Origin: Candidatus Dechloromonas phosphorivorans
GTDB taxonomy: Bacteria > Pseudomonadota > Gammaproteobacteria > Burkholderiales > Rhodocyclaceae
Assembly: GCA_016721185.1 (NCBI GenBank)
Contig: JADKIP010000013.1
Location: forward strand, 90,001-154,000
Direction of reading: 5' to 3'
Length of the DNA stretch: 64,000 nt
The notes under the pieces were generated by a model. The model ran no database searches and was not told the DNA's origin. It saw nothing but the letters and a program-made list of their open reading frames with translations. The position numbers and the translations under genes are program-made. Positions 33,051 to 41,409 of the stretch are shown here, piece after piece (the first letter of the stretch is position 1; each line of letters begins with the position of its first letter).

Positions 33051-34086
33051 GGCTCTGTTTTCGAAACCCGTTGGTTTTAGTCGATGGCATGCCGAAGAAA
33101 TATTTCCGGCGTGAGTTTTCCGGCGCAGCGTTCGATCAAGCGGCGCCAGCCGAGGTAGTTGGGTAGGTAGTGCGTGGCGACGCCGTTGAAGCGGCGGATC
33201 CATTGCTTAAGGCGCGAGTCGTAAGCATTGACGTGCTGGACGTGAAAGACCTGCTGGCGAACGTACTGACCCGCCGTGACATTGACCAACTCATGCGCCA
33301 ACTCGAACTGACGGGCCGTGGCGCGGTAGACGCTGGCGCCATCACTGCAAAGCAAGGCGTCGGGTGCGAGCACTTGGGCAAGCAGGCAAGCGATCGTGGG
33401 CAAATCAAGCTTGGGAACCACCGAATCGAAGTGGTGCCCTTCCCGATCCTCGACGACCAGCACCGGGATTTGCTCGGCCGACAGGCCGCGTTTGGCGGCA
33501 GAACCCCCGCGATGTCGCGCTGGACGAGGCAGTTTGCGCTGACCTTTGAACGACTCAAGGAAATACGTCTCGTCGGCTTCCACGATATTGTGCAACTCGG
33601 TGTCTTGCTCCTGGGCCGGCCCCTGCAACAGTCGATGGCGCCAGCGAAATGCCGTCCTCGCATGAACACCTGAGCGGTGGGCGGCCACGCGAAGACTGCA
33701 GCCGTCGATCATTGCCTTCGTGTAATCCACCCATGCCTCACGACATTTCAGTCCGGCCAGCGGCGAGCCGGTCAGGGCATTGAAGGTGCGATGACAGTCA
33801 CAGCACCGATAGCGTTGAATCCCCGACTCGCGGCCCCAGCGCTGCACGTGGGCCGCCTGACAATGCGGACAGGCCAGACTCTCCTGGGCCCATCGATTGA
33901 CCCAGTCACGGGCATCATCGCTTGCCTCGCCGCCAAGCAGCCGATGCTTTAGTTGCTCACGTTGCCCATCCGACAACTCGCCAAGCTGGCACAGCCACCC
34001 ACGGAATGATTTCGCGTCCATGATCCGATCCCGTTAGCCTTCTTGACTTCAGTATAGAAAAACCAACGGGTTTCGCAAACAGAGCC
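33051..34086 (-). mobile_element. Intact IS1595-family insertion sequence
   Basis: 1036 bp. Terminal inverted repeats: GGCTCTGTTTTCGAAACCCG from 33051 and, on the opposite strand, GGCTCTGTTTGCGAAACCCG ending at 34086, both continuing TTGGTTTT, with one mismatch in the first 28. It is flanked by a perfect 8-bp direct repeat ATTTGAAA (33043-33050 and 34087-34094), the target duplication expected for this family. The transposase is uninterrupted, so the element is probably recent and potentially active. Confidence 0.95.
33077..34021 (-). CDS. IS1595-family (ISXO2-like) transposase
   Basis: 314 residues. An N-terminal zinc ribbon (CPHCQAAHVQRWG...RYRCCDC, about 52-82) is followed by an ISXO2-like DDE domain. 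Motifs are EADETYFLESFKGQR (first acid, near 150), LCSDGASVY (second, near 225) and FHVQHVNAYDSRLKQWIRRFNGVATHYLPNYLGW (conserved C-terminal block, described in part). The stop codon lies within the terminal inverted repeat. It is the only gene of the element. Confidence 0.95.
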   Translation of the reverse strand: MDAKSFRGWLCQLGELSDGQREQLKHRLLGGEASDDARDWVNRWAQESLACPHCQAAHVQRWGRESGIQRYRCCDCHRTFNALTGSPLAGLKCREAWVDYTKAMIDGCSLRVAAHRSGVHARTAFRWRHRLLQGPAQEQDTELHNIVEADETYFLESFKGQRKLPRPARHRGGSAAKRGLSAEQIPVLVVEDREGHHFDSVVPKLDLPTIACLLAQVLAPDALLCSDGASVYRATARQFELAHELVNVTAGQYVRQQVFHVQHVNAYDSRLKQWIRRFNGVATHYLPNYLGWRRLIERCAGKLTPEIFLRHAID

Positions 34087-34182
34087 ATTTGAAAATTAGA
34101 AAACCATGGTCTTTCCCCGATTGATCTGAAAGCTTGGGAATTCGGCACAGGACCGGCGGTTCGCGACTGGCTCGCGAGCCGG

Positions 34183-34512
34183 TCAGCGCAGTAATCGGCC
34201 TGACTGTGGCGGCGCGTCGGTGTCACGAATGACTTCGCCGTCGATAATGTTGCCTTCGGTTGGCTGGGGTGGAAAACCCGGGCCTTGTTCGCGCATCTGC
34301 TTGCGGATAGCCCGGGTTTTCCACCACAGCCAGCCCCAAAGTAGTGTGCCGCCAACGGCAACAACGGCCAGCGCTACCAGCGAGAACATGAAAGCCAGAA
34401 CCAGAAAAGCCGCGCCCAGCACCAAGGTCAGCACTTTGCCGAGCAGGCTCTGGGGTTGGGTGTTGAAACGGGCGTAGCGCTGGGAAAATTTCATCTGTTC
34501 TTCGGTCGTCAT
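34183..34512 (-). CDS. Small membrane protein of unknown function
   Basis: 109 residues from ATG at 34512; an internal Met at 34494 is possible. A cytosolic N terminus of about 24 residues precedes two close hydrophobic segments (VLTLVLGAAFLVLAFMFSLVALAVVAVGGTLLW in outline, about 28-60). A basic loop WWKTRAIRKQMREQ and a hydrophilic C-terminal tail (GNIIDGEVIRDTD) follow. I do not recognise a named family. It is the last gene of the minus-strand block, close to the IS element. Confidence 0.65.
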   Translation of the reverse strand: MTTEEQMKFSQRYARFNTQPQSLLGKVLTLVLGAAFLVLAFMFSLVALAVVAVGGTLLWGWLWWKTRAIRKQMREQGPGFPPQPTEGNIIDGEVIRDTDAPPQSGRLLR

Positions 34513-34617
34513 CTAATTTCTGTCAGTCATCCATTTAAATATGGCCATTAGATTCTGGCAGGAAATGGGGGGGCGTCTGTTGATTCAGCGTCGCCGTTTT
34601 GTAACGGCCTGTCGCGC

Positions 34618-35868
34618 TTACGCCTGTTTTTCCTGACCAATGCTGTTGGCCCATTGCAGGGCCTGGGTCTGCGCTCGGTTCAGGGTTTTTGGCGTAATGC
34701 CGGGCAGGCTGGCGAGGTTCTTGGCCAGTTGCTCAAGATTGCCATTTTCACTGCTTTCAGCCAGACGGAGCATGTCGCCTAGTTGGCCGGTGCCATCACA
34801 TAGCGCTTCGCGCACATGACTCGCCAAACCCAGCGGGTTAACGATGTCGGCAATCGGCTGGCCGATCAGCGCCGGCATTAGCGACATGATGCCCGCCATG
34901 AAAGCCTGATCGGCGAGCACGCTGTCATTGGGGCGCAATTCAGCCGCCAATAGTTCCATGAGCCGGCCACGCGTCGCTGCCAGCATCAGCAGCGGGTTGC
35001 TGACCGTATTCTTGTCGCCCGCAGAAAAGACCAGCAGTTGCAGCCAGCGCTGCAACTGCCGACGCCCCAGAACAGTAATTGCGTGGCCGAGCGAGGTGAT
35101 TTTCTCGGTCGTTCCCGAACCGACCGAATTGGTCATGCGCAGCAGGTTGACCGTCAGACCGGGTTCGGGTTTGAGGGCAAGCTCAAGTTCTGCGGTGGCG
35201 GCATCGCCGAGCAGCAGGCCCATCAGTTTCATCAGCGAAAGCTGGGAATGATCCAGCTTCTTGCCGGCAATGATGGTCGGTTTGGCAAAGTAGTAGCCTT
35301 GGAAGAGTGAAAACCCCAGTTTCAGGCATTGCTCCATCTGCTCGCGCGAATCAACCTTTTCGGCGAGCAATTGCTTGCCTATCGGCTTCAACTTCATGGT
35401 CAGTTGCATGAGCTGGACGCGGGAAAGGGGTTGAATATCGACCTTGACGATATCGACCAGCGCCAGTAGTTCAGCAAACCGGGGTTCGAGCTGAATGACG
35501 TCATCGAGTGCCAGCGTGAAGCCAGCCGCCTTGAGCGCTTTGCAGCGCTCCACTACGGCCGGGGAGGGCGGCACTGTTTCGAGGATTTCCAGGACCACGG
35601 ATTGCCGCGGCAGCAACTCCAGCATGTCGCTGAACAGAAACTCTTCATCGACATTGATGAAGCCACGGTAACTACCGAGCGCCGCCTCGACCCCCAGTTC
35701 AGCAAAAGCATTGACGATAACCGTGGCCGTCGCCTGCACGCCATCGGTGACTTCCGCTGAATTGCGCGTGCCGTTACGAAACAGGAGTTCGTAAGCGAAC
35801 AGGCGCTGCTCGCGGTCCAGGATTGCCTGGCGCCCCAGGAACAACTGATCAGCGTTTTGTTCGCTCAC
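34618..35868 (-). CDS. EAL-HDOD (YuxH-type) signalling protein
   Basis: 416 residues. An N-terminal EAL domain (about 8-200) is followed by an HDOD domain (about 205-400). The EAL signature is degenerate (YELLFR in place of EALLR), though LALDDVI and LLAEKVDS are kept. Phosphodiesterase activity is therefore doubtful, and it may be a c-di-GMP effector. HDOD regions lack a metal site and act in protein interaction. It is cytosolic and closely follows the phosphomannomutase gene. Confidence 0.9.
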   Translation of the reverse strand: MSEQNADQLFLGRQAILDREQRLFAYELLFRNGTRNSAEVTDGVQATATVIVNAFAELGVEAALGSYRGFINVDEEFLFSDMLELLPRQSVVLEILETVPPSPAVVERCKALKAAGFTLALDDVIQLEPRFAELLALVDIVKVDIQPLSRVQLMQLTMKLKPIGKQLLAEKVDSREQMEQCLKLGFSLFQGYYFAKPTIIAGKKLDHSQLSLMKLMGLLLGDAATAELELALKPEPGLTVNLLRMTNSVGSGTTEKITSLGHAITVLGRRQLQRWLQLLVFSAGDKNTVSNPLLMLAATRGRLMELLAAELRPNDSVLADQAFMAGIMSLMPALIGQPIADIVNPLGLASHVREALCDGTGQLGDMLRLAESSENGNLEQLAKNLASLPGITPKTLNRAQTQALQWANSIGQEKQA

Positions 35869-35877
35869 AAAATTTCC

Positions 35878-37263
35878 TTAAAACGGCAGTTTTATGCCCG
35901 GCCAAACCGCGGCCAGGGCGCGTCGGAAATCGGCCTGAATGCGCTCCAGTGCGGCGGTATTGTCAGCTTCAAAGCGTAGCACCACCACCGGCGTGGTGTT
36001 GGACGGACGCGCCAGACCAAAGCCGTCAGCGTATTCGACGCGGACGCCATCGATCGTGATGATTTCCTCGGCACCCTCAAATTTGCCTTCGGCCTTCAGC
36101 TTGTCGATCAGCGTGAAAGGCTCACCCTCGGCCATTTTGATATTGAGTTCCGGGGTCGACGGCGAATTGGGCAGATTTTTCAGGAGCGGATTGCCATCGG
36201 CGGCTTTGCTGAGAATTTCAAGCAGGCGGGCTCCTGTGTACAAGCCGTCGTCGAAGCCATACCAGCGCTCCTTGAAGAAGGTGTGGCCGGACATTTCGCC
36301 AGCCAGCGGGGCACCGGTTTCCTTCAGTTTGGCCTTGACCAGTGCATGGCCGGTATTCCACATCAACGGCACACCGCCGTGTTGCTTGATCCACGGGGCG
36401 AGCAGACGGGTAGATTTGACGTCGTAAATCACCGTGCCGCCGGGAACGCGGGAGAGTACGTCGGCCGCGAAGAGCATCAACTGGCGATCCGGGAAAATAA
36501 TCTCGCCATCCTTGGTGACAACGCCGAGGCGGTCGCCGTCGCCATCGAAGGCGATGCCGATTTCGGCGTCAGTTTCCTTGAGGGCGCGAATAACGTCGGC
36601 CAGATTTTCCGGCTTGGACGGGTCGGGGTGATGGTTGGGAAAATTGCCATCGACTTCACAAAACAGCGGCACGATTTCGCAACCGAGGCGTTTGAACAGT
36701 TCCGGGGCAATCGCGCCAGCCACGCCGTTGCCGCAATCCATGACGATCTTCATCGGGCGGCTGAGTTTGACATCGCCGACGATCTTTTCGACATAGGCGG
36801 CCAGGACATCGGCGCTGCGGCGCTCGCCCTTGCCATGCTTGAAATTACCGGTTTCGATCCGTGTTTTCAGATCCTGAATCGCTTGCAGCGCCAGCGTGGT
36901 GCCGCCGATCACCATCTTCAGGCCGTTGTAATCCGGCGGGTTGTGGCTGCCGGTAACCGAAACGCAGGAGTGGCAGCCCAATTCGTAGGCAGCGAAATAG
37001 GTGACCGGGGTGGGGACGCAGCCAACGTCAATCGCGTCGCAGCCGGCGGCGCAGATGCCATCCATCAGGGCACCCGATAGTTCCGGGCCGGACAGGCGAC
37101 CGTCGCGGCCAACCGCGATTGCTTTCTGTCCCTGCTCGATGGCCAGCGAGCCGAGCGCGTGGCCGACCTGACGAACGACATCGGCGGTCAGTGATTTATC
37201 GACGATCCCACGGATGTCGTAGGCCTTGAAAATTTCAGCAGGAAGTTTTTGGCTTGGGTTCAT
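35878..37263 (-). CDS. algC: Phosphomannomutase/phosphoglucomutase
   Basis: 461 residues, AlgC/ManB type. The phosphoserine loop is SVTGSHNPPDYNG (about 105), the metal loop FDGDGDRLG (about 240), the sugar-binding GEMSGH (about 325) and the C-terminal phosphate loop RPSNTTPVVVLRFEA. It interconverts hexose-1- and -6-phosphates to supply sugar nucleotides for LPS and exopolysaccharide, which fits the heptosyltransferase three genes upstream. The symbol follows the family, not proven specificity. Confidence 0.92.
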   Translation of the reverse strand: MNPSQKLPAEIFKAYDIRGIVDKSLTADVVRQVGHALGSLAIEQGQKAIAVGRDGRLSGPELSGALMDGICAAGCDAIDVGCVPTPVTYFAAYELGCHSCVSVTGSHNPPDYNGLKMVIGGTTLALQAIQDLKTRIETGNFKHGKGERRSADVLAAYVEKIVGDVKLSRPMKIVMDCGNGVAGAIAPELFKRLGCEIVPLFCEVDGNFPNHHPDPSKPENLADVIRALKETDAEIGIAFDGDGDRLGVVTKDGEIIFPDRQLMLFAADVLSRVPGGTVIYDVKSTRLLAPWIKQHGGVPLMWNTGHALVKAKLKETGAPLAGEMSGHTFFKERWYGFDDGLYTGARLLEILSKAADGNPLLKNLPNSPSTPELNIKMAEGEPFTLIDKLKAEGKFEGAEEIITIDGVRVEYADGFGLARPSNTTPVVVLRFEADNTAALERIQADFRRALAAVWPGIKLPF

Positions 37264-37272
37264 GGTGGCTTT

Positions 37273-38229
37273 TTATGACGCTTCGAAAAGAAAGAAGTGT
37301 AAGAGCCTTTGGGGCAGCCAGTCCAGATTTCCCGGAAAGTTGCCGCTGACGAAGCCGACGTGGCCGCCGCCGACGGGCTGTTCGAGCGAGACGGTCGGGC
37401 TGACTTCGGCGCGGCTGGGTAAATGAATGGCAGGCAAAAATGGGTCATTTTTCGGGTTGACCGCAAGCGTCGGGATGGCGATCGATTTCAGCCAGGGTTT
37501 GGCCGAGGCGCGCCGCCAGTAGTCATCCGCGCCGGCAAAGCCGTGGATAGGTGCCGTGACGATGTCGTCAAACTGGTAGAGATTGATCGCCTGACGCATT
37601 TTTGCCTCATCAAACAGGCCGGGAAATTGGCGTAGCCGGGCGCTTGAAATGGCTTTCAGGGTTTTCAGGAAATGCTGGGTGTAAATTCGGTTGAAGCCGT
37701 GCGCCAGATGGTGCCCGCAAGCGGTTAGGTCGAGCGGCGCACACAGGGCAACGACGCCGGTGACTTGCTGCGCCGCGGCAGCGCCCCGTTCGCCAGCCCA
37801 TTTGAGCAGCGCATTGCCGCCGAGTGAAACGCCGGCGGCATGAAGTTGGCGGCCGCTGTTGGCGGCTTGCAGGCGGCGCAGGATCCAGTCGATTTCGTCG
37901 GAATCGCCGGAGTGATAGGCCCGAGGCCGGCGGTTCATTTCTCCCGAGCAGCCGCGAAAGTGCGGCAAGGCCAGGCGCCAGCCCGCTTTTTTGCAGGCGT
38001 GCGCGGTGGAGAGCGCGTAGTGGCTTTGGGCGCTGCCTTCAAGTCCGTGGAAGAGGACGAGCAGTGGTGAATCTTGCGGGCCATCGAGATGGTCCACGTC
38101 GATGAAGTCGCCATCCGGCGTTGTCCAGCGTTCGCGGCGGAATTTGAGTGGTTTCGGCTTGATCAGTAATGGCCAGATCGTTTGGGCGTGGCCGCCGGGC
38201 AGCCAGACCGGGGCAAGGTAAGGCTTCAA
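37273..38229 (-). CDS. YheT-family alpha/beta hydrolase
   Basis: 318 residues. It begins with the YheT block YLAPVWLPGGHAQTIWP. The oxyanion region LFHGLEGSAQSHYA, the nucleophile elbow GVSLGGN (about 145) and a C-terminal His in GGGHVGF complete a catalytic triad with AVNPKNDPF. Members are putative carboxylesterases of unknown natural substrate. It overlaps the SnoaL-like gene by four bases. Confidence 0.88.
   Translation of the reverse strand: MKPYLAPVWLPGGHAQTIWPLLIKPKPLKFRRERWTTPDGDFIDVDHLDGPQDSPLLVLFHGLEGSAQSHYALSTAHACKKAGWRLALPHFRGCSGEMNRRPRAYHSGDSDEIDWILRRLQAANSGRQLHAAGVSLGGNALLKWAGERGAAAAQQVTGVVALCAPLDLTACGHHLAHGFNRIYTQHFLKTLKAISSARLRQFPGLFDEAKMRQAINLYQFDDIVTAPIHGFAGADDYWRRASAKPWLKSIAIPTLAVNPKNDPFLPAIHLPSRAEVSPTVSLEQPVGGGHVGFVSGNFPGNLDWLPQRLLHFFLFEAS
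37448..37468 (-). repeat. Dispersed uptake-sequence-like motif, copy in yheT-like gene
   Basis: ATTTTTCGGGTTGACCGCAAGC; core 37456-37468, with a second AAAAATGG tract one turn further at 37436. It encodes PTLAVNPKNDP. Confidence 0.55.
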
Positions 38230-38660
38230 TGCAAGGTGTGGGGGACGGTGGCGTCAGCCATTGCCTGATGCCCGTCATCGGCGGCCGAGGCGTGTCGGCT
38301 GACCAGGCGCCAGCCGTGAGCGCCGCGCGTGTAAACCTGGGTGACGTGCAGAGGGCCATGCGGGCTGGGGTCATCGCCGACAAACAGGATCTCGGTCAGG
38401 TGATGAATCGCCAGCACCGAACTCTGCCAGCGGGCAATGGTTTCCGCTTGCATGCGAATGCGCGCGGTGGTGAAAATGCCGCGCCAGCTTTCCCGGATCG
38501 GGGCGAGACCGATCAGGCGAACGCCGGTGGGGTGCACGCAGAGCGTATCTTCATCTTCCGCCCAGAGCTGGATGAGCCGGTCAGCATCACCTTTGGCAAT
38601 GGCCTCGTAAAAGGCCTGTTCGACATCTTCCGGCGAGGCGAAACTGGCGACTTGGCTCAT
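38226..38660 (-). CDS. SnoaL-like (NTF2-fold) protein
   Basis: 144 residues. The N-terminal half EDVEQAFYEAIAKGDADRLIQLWAEDEDTLCVHPTG is typical of the SnoaL_3/DUF4440 group of the NTF2-like superfamily, small barrel proteins acting as enzymes or binding modules. No catalytic role can be read. It overlaps both neighbours by four bases, so it is co-translated with the heptosyltransferase and YheT hydrolase. Confidence 0.82.
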   Translation of the reverse strand: MSQVASFASPEDVEQAFYEAIAKGDADRLIQLWAEDEDTLCVHPTGVRLIGLAPIRESWRGIFTTARIRMQAETIARWQSSVLAIHHLTEILFVGDDPSPHGPLHVTQVYTRGAHGWRLVSRHASAADDGHQAMADATVPHTLH

Positions 38661-39667
38661 CGGGCGATTCGCTTTAGTGCCGCGGCCAGCGCCCGTTCCG
38701 GCGTCAGTTTATTCAGGCAGTCGAGATGGCCGAGTGGGCATTCGCGCTTGTAGCACGGGCTGCAATCGAGATTCAGGCTGAGGATGTCAGCCTGGTCGGA
38801 GAGCGGTGGGGTGAAGCCGGGCGACGAGGAGCCGTACAAGGTGACCAGCGGGCGATCAAGCGCGGCGGCGACGTGCATCAGGCCGGAATCGTTGCAGACC
38901 ACCAGATCGGTCATCGCGAGCAGGTCAACCGCCTGGCCGAGTGAGGTGGCGCCGCACAGATTTCGGCAGAGGCCGGGAGCGAGCTGCGAAATTTCTTCTG
39001 CAACGGCGTGATCTTTCGGCGAGCCAAACAGCCAGATGGCGTAGCCGCGTTCGGCGAGGCTCTTTGCCAGGCTGGCAAAGTGGGCGGCAGGCCAGCGCTT
39101 GGCCGGACCGTATTCGGCGCCCGGACAGAAGGCGACGATGCGCGCCGGGCGTTCAAGGCCGAGTTCAGTCAGTGTTTTTAGCTGGTCGGCTGCGGTCGAC
39201 CGGATTTTTGGGTAAAAAATGGGCTTCGGCAAAGCGGCACCGGGGGCTTCGGCCAGTTGCGCAAAGCGCTCGACCATCAGCGGCAGGGCCGCTTTGTCGA
39301 GTGTGTGGCGAACGTTGATCAGGCCGTAGCGCGATTCACCAATGAAGCCGATGCGCCGTGGAATGCCGGCCATGAACGGCACCAGCGCCGATTTCAGCGA
39401 GTTGGGCAAGACATAAACGGCGTCGTAGTTGCGCGCCGCGAGTTCGCGGGCCAGTCGCCAGCGGGGTTTGAGCGAGAGTTGGCCGTGGCCGAACGGGCTA
39501 TCGACGATCTCGCTGATTTCGCCCATGCGCTGCAATACCGGGGCAACCCAGCGGGGGGCGAGGGCGTCGAGTTGCAAACCGGGAAAACGGGCATGCAGCC
39601 GGGCAAACATCGGCTGCGCCATGATGGAGTCGCCGATCCAGGAAGGGGCGACGATGAGAGCTTTCAT
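38657..39667 (-). CDS. waaF: ADP-heptose:LPS heptosyltransferase II
   Basis: 336 residues, GT9 family. MKALIVAPSWIGDSIMAQPMF, FCPGAEYGPAKRWPAAHFA, VVCNDSGLMHVAAALDRP and TLYGSSSPGFTPPLS are WaaF (RfaF) motifs, the last including the nucleotide-sugar region. It adds the second heptose to the LPS inner core on the cytosolic face of the inner membrane. A dispersed-motif copy at 39190 encodes RSTAADQLK between the two Rossmann domains. Confidence 0.93.
   Translation of the reverse strand: MKALIVAPSWIGDSIMAQPMFARLHARFPGLQLDALAPRWVAPVLQRMGEISEIVDSPFGHGQLSLKPRWRLARELAARNYDAVYVLPNSLKSALVPFMAGIPRRIGFIGESRYGLINVRHTLDKAALPLMVERFAQLAEAPGAALPKPIFYPKIRSTAADQLKTLTELGLERPARIVAFCPGAEYGPAKRWPAAHFASLAKSLAERGYAIWLFGSPKDHAVAEEISQLAPGLCRNLCGATSLGQAVDLLAMTDLVVCNDSGLMHVAAALDRPLVTLYGSSSPGFTPPLSDQADILSLNLDCSPCYKRECPLGHLDCLNKLTPERALAAALKRIAR
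39188..39220 (+). repeat. Dispersed uptake-sequence-like motif, copy in waaF
   Basis: GGCTGCGGTCGACC followed by GGATTTTTGGG and TAAAAAATGG: two A/T tracts one helical turn apart, a textbook layout for this motif. Confidence 0.65.
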
Positions 39668-39674
39668 GAGAGCG

Positions 39675-39730
39675 AGTTATTAGTAGCCAGTCACGAGTTG
39701 CTAGCGATCAGCAACTCGCAACTAATAACT
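39675..39730. repeat. Nested inverted repeats upstream of waaF
   Basis: AGTTATTAGT (39675-39684) pairs with ACTAATAACT (39721-39730), enclosing CGAGTTGCT/AGCAACTCG (39694-39702, 39710-39718). The structure spans the gap between the zinc-finger gene and waaF and could act as an attenuator or mRNA-stability element. Confidence 0.55.
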
Positions 39731-39745
39731 AATTACTGGCAACTA

Positions 39746-39934
39746 TCAGTGACCACCCTTGGGCGCTTCGCCCTTGAAGACGTATTTTGTGCCGCAGTAA
39801 GGGCATACGGTTTCACCCGTTTTCAGTACGTCGAGAAAAACGCGAGGATGGCCGCTCCACAGCGGCGCATTGGGCTGCGGGCAGTGCAGCGGCAGGTCGT
39901 GGGCGGTGACTTCTACGGTCATGTTGTCGGACAT
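39746..39934 (-). CDS. CHCC-type zinc-finger protein
   Basis: 62 residues. The ligand set C-x9-H-x14-C-x2-C (HCPQPNAPLWSGHPRV and VCPYCGTKYVF) is the zf-CHCC fold, related to the complex I accessory subunit NDUFS6. It is soluble and cytosolic. The family is often encoded beside ilvE and LPS genes in betaproteobacteria, as here. Its function is unknown. Confidence 0.88.
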   Translation of the reverse strand: MSDNMTVEVTAHDLPLHCPQPNAPLWSGHPRVFLDVLKTGETVCPYCGTKYVFKGEAPKGGH

Positions 39935-39952
39935 GTCTTGTTTTCCCTGAGC

Positions 39953-40873
39953 TTAAATGTAGGCCAGCCAGTTGTCGTGCTGGGTGGAACGGCCATAAAC
40001 GATGTCGAAATACTTGGCCTGGATCTGGGCAGTCAGCGGACCACGATGGCCAACGCCGATCTGGCGGCCGTCGAGTTCGCGAATCGGTGTGACTTCGGCG
40101 GCGGTGCCGGTGAAGAAAGCTTCATCAGCGGTATAAACCTCGTCGCGGGTGATGCGTTTTTCACAAACAGCAATGCCCAGTTCGTCGGCGATCTGCAGCA
40201 CGGTGGCGCGGGTAATACCTTCCAGGCAGGAGGTCAGGTCCGGCGTGTAGAGTTTGCCTTTCTTGACGATGAAGATGTTTTCCCCGGCGCCTTCGCAAAC
40301 GTAGCCTTCTGGATCGAGCAACATGGCTTCATCGTAGCCATCGTTGGTTACTTCGTTGTTGGCCAGAATGGAATTGATGTAATTGCCGGAGGCCTTGGCG
40401 CGGACCATCGAAATGTTGACGTGGTGGCGGGTGAAGCTGGAGGTCTTGACGCGAATGCCGCGCTCCATGCCTTCCTCGCCGAGGTAAGCACCCCACGGCC
40501 AGGCAGCGATGGCGATGTGCACCTTGGCGCCCTTTGGCGAAACACCCATTTTTTCCGAGCCATAAAAGGCGATCGGGCGGATGTAGCCGGACTCAAGATT
40601 GTTGGCGCGGATCACTTCCTTGTGCGCCTCGTTGATGGTCGCCTTGTCGAAAGGCATGGCCATCTGGAAAATGTGGGCCGAGTTGAAAAGCCGGTCGGTG
40701 TGGTCTTCGAGACGGAAGATCGCGCTGCCGCGTTCAGTCTTATAGGCACGGACGCCCTCGAAGACACTCATGCCGTAATGCAGCGAGTGGGTAAGGACGT
40801 GGGTGGTGGCATCGCGCCAGGGCACTAGTTTTCCGTCTTGCCAAATAAATCCGTCGCGGTCCGACATCGACAT
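39953..40873 (-). CDS. ilvE: Branched-chain amino acid aminotransferase
   Basis: 306 residues from ATG at 40873, eight bases after GGAG; ATG at 40879 is in frame but too close to that site. Fold-type IV PLP transaminase for Leu, Ile and Val. The Schiff-base Lys is in VRAKASGNYINSILA, and EGAGENIF with EGITRATVLQIA are diagnostic. The upstream THSLHYGMSVFEGVRAY completes the signature. It is the first gene of the minus-strand block ending near 34.2 kb. Confidence 0.95.
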   Translation of the reverse strand: MSMSDRDGFIWQDGKLVPWRDATTHVLTHSLHYGMSVFEGVRAYKTERGSAIFRLEDHTDRLFNSAHIFQMAMPFDKATINEAHKEVIRANNLESGYIRPIAFYGSEKMGVSPKGAKVHIAIAAWPWGAYLGEEGMERGIRVKTSSFTRHHVNISMVRAKASGNYINSILANNEVTNDGYDEAMLLDPEGYVCEGAGENIFIVKKGKLYTPDLTSCLEGITRATVLQIADELGIAVCEKRITRDEVYTADEAFFTGTAAEVTPIRELDGRQIGVGHRGPLTAQIQAKYFDIVYGRSTQHDNWLAYI

Positions 40874-40962
40874 GGTCATTTCTCCGTGTAGCGCGTATCA
40901 AAGCGCACAATTCTAGCCGAATTCAGACGTTAAAATAACGCTTTTGCCGATTGAGCTTTGCC

Positions 40963-41409
40963 ATGATCTGGAAACCCAATGTCACTGTTGCCGCAGTCGT
41001 CATGCGTGACGGCAAATTTTTGCTGGTTGAGGAAGAGACTGAAGCGGGCCTGGCTTTCAATCAGCCGGCCGGTCATCTTGAGGCGGGCGAGTCCCTGATC
41101 GATGCGGTCATTCGCGAGACATTGGAAGAAACGGCTTACCACTTCAAGCCGACGCACCTGATTGGCGTTTATAACTGGAAACATCTAGGCAAGGATGTCA
41201 CTTACCTGCGTTTTGCCTTTGGCGGCGAGTTGCGGGGTTTTGAGGCAGAGCGTGAATTGGACGAGGGGATTGTCGCGGCCCGCTGGTTGACGCTTGATGA
41301 GGTGAAAGCGACGCAGGCGCGGCATCGCAGCCCGCTCATTCTGCGTTGTATTGAGGATCAAATAGTCGGCAAGGCTGGCCCGCTTGATTTGCTGGTGCAT
41401 TACGCCTGA
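40963..41409 (+). CDS. nudJ: NudJ-like Nudix phosphatase
   Basis: 148 residues from ATG 40963; an upstream start at 40951 adds four residues. The Nudix box is GHLEAGESLIDAVIRETLEE, ending in T-A where Gly is usual. In E. coli NudJ hydrolyses HMP-PP and nucleoside di/triphosphates. As in E. coli, the gene lies before mnmA, although an extra gene intervenes here. It overlaps the next gene by one base. Confidence 0.88.
   Translation: MIWKPNVTVAAVVMRDGKFLLVEEETEAGLAFNQPAGHLEAGESLIDAVIRETLEETAYHFKPTHLIGVYNWKHLGKDVTYLRFAFGGELRGFEAERELDEGIVAARWLTLDEVKATQARHRSPLILRCIEDQIVGKAGPLDLLVHYA

Noticed and set aside
39257..40828. 523-codon plus-strand frame across waaF, the zinc-finger gene and ilvE
   Set aside because: It covers three real minus-strand genes and has no domain of its own.
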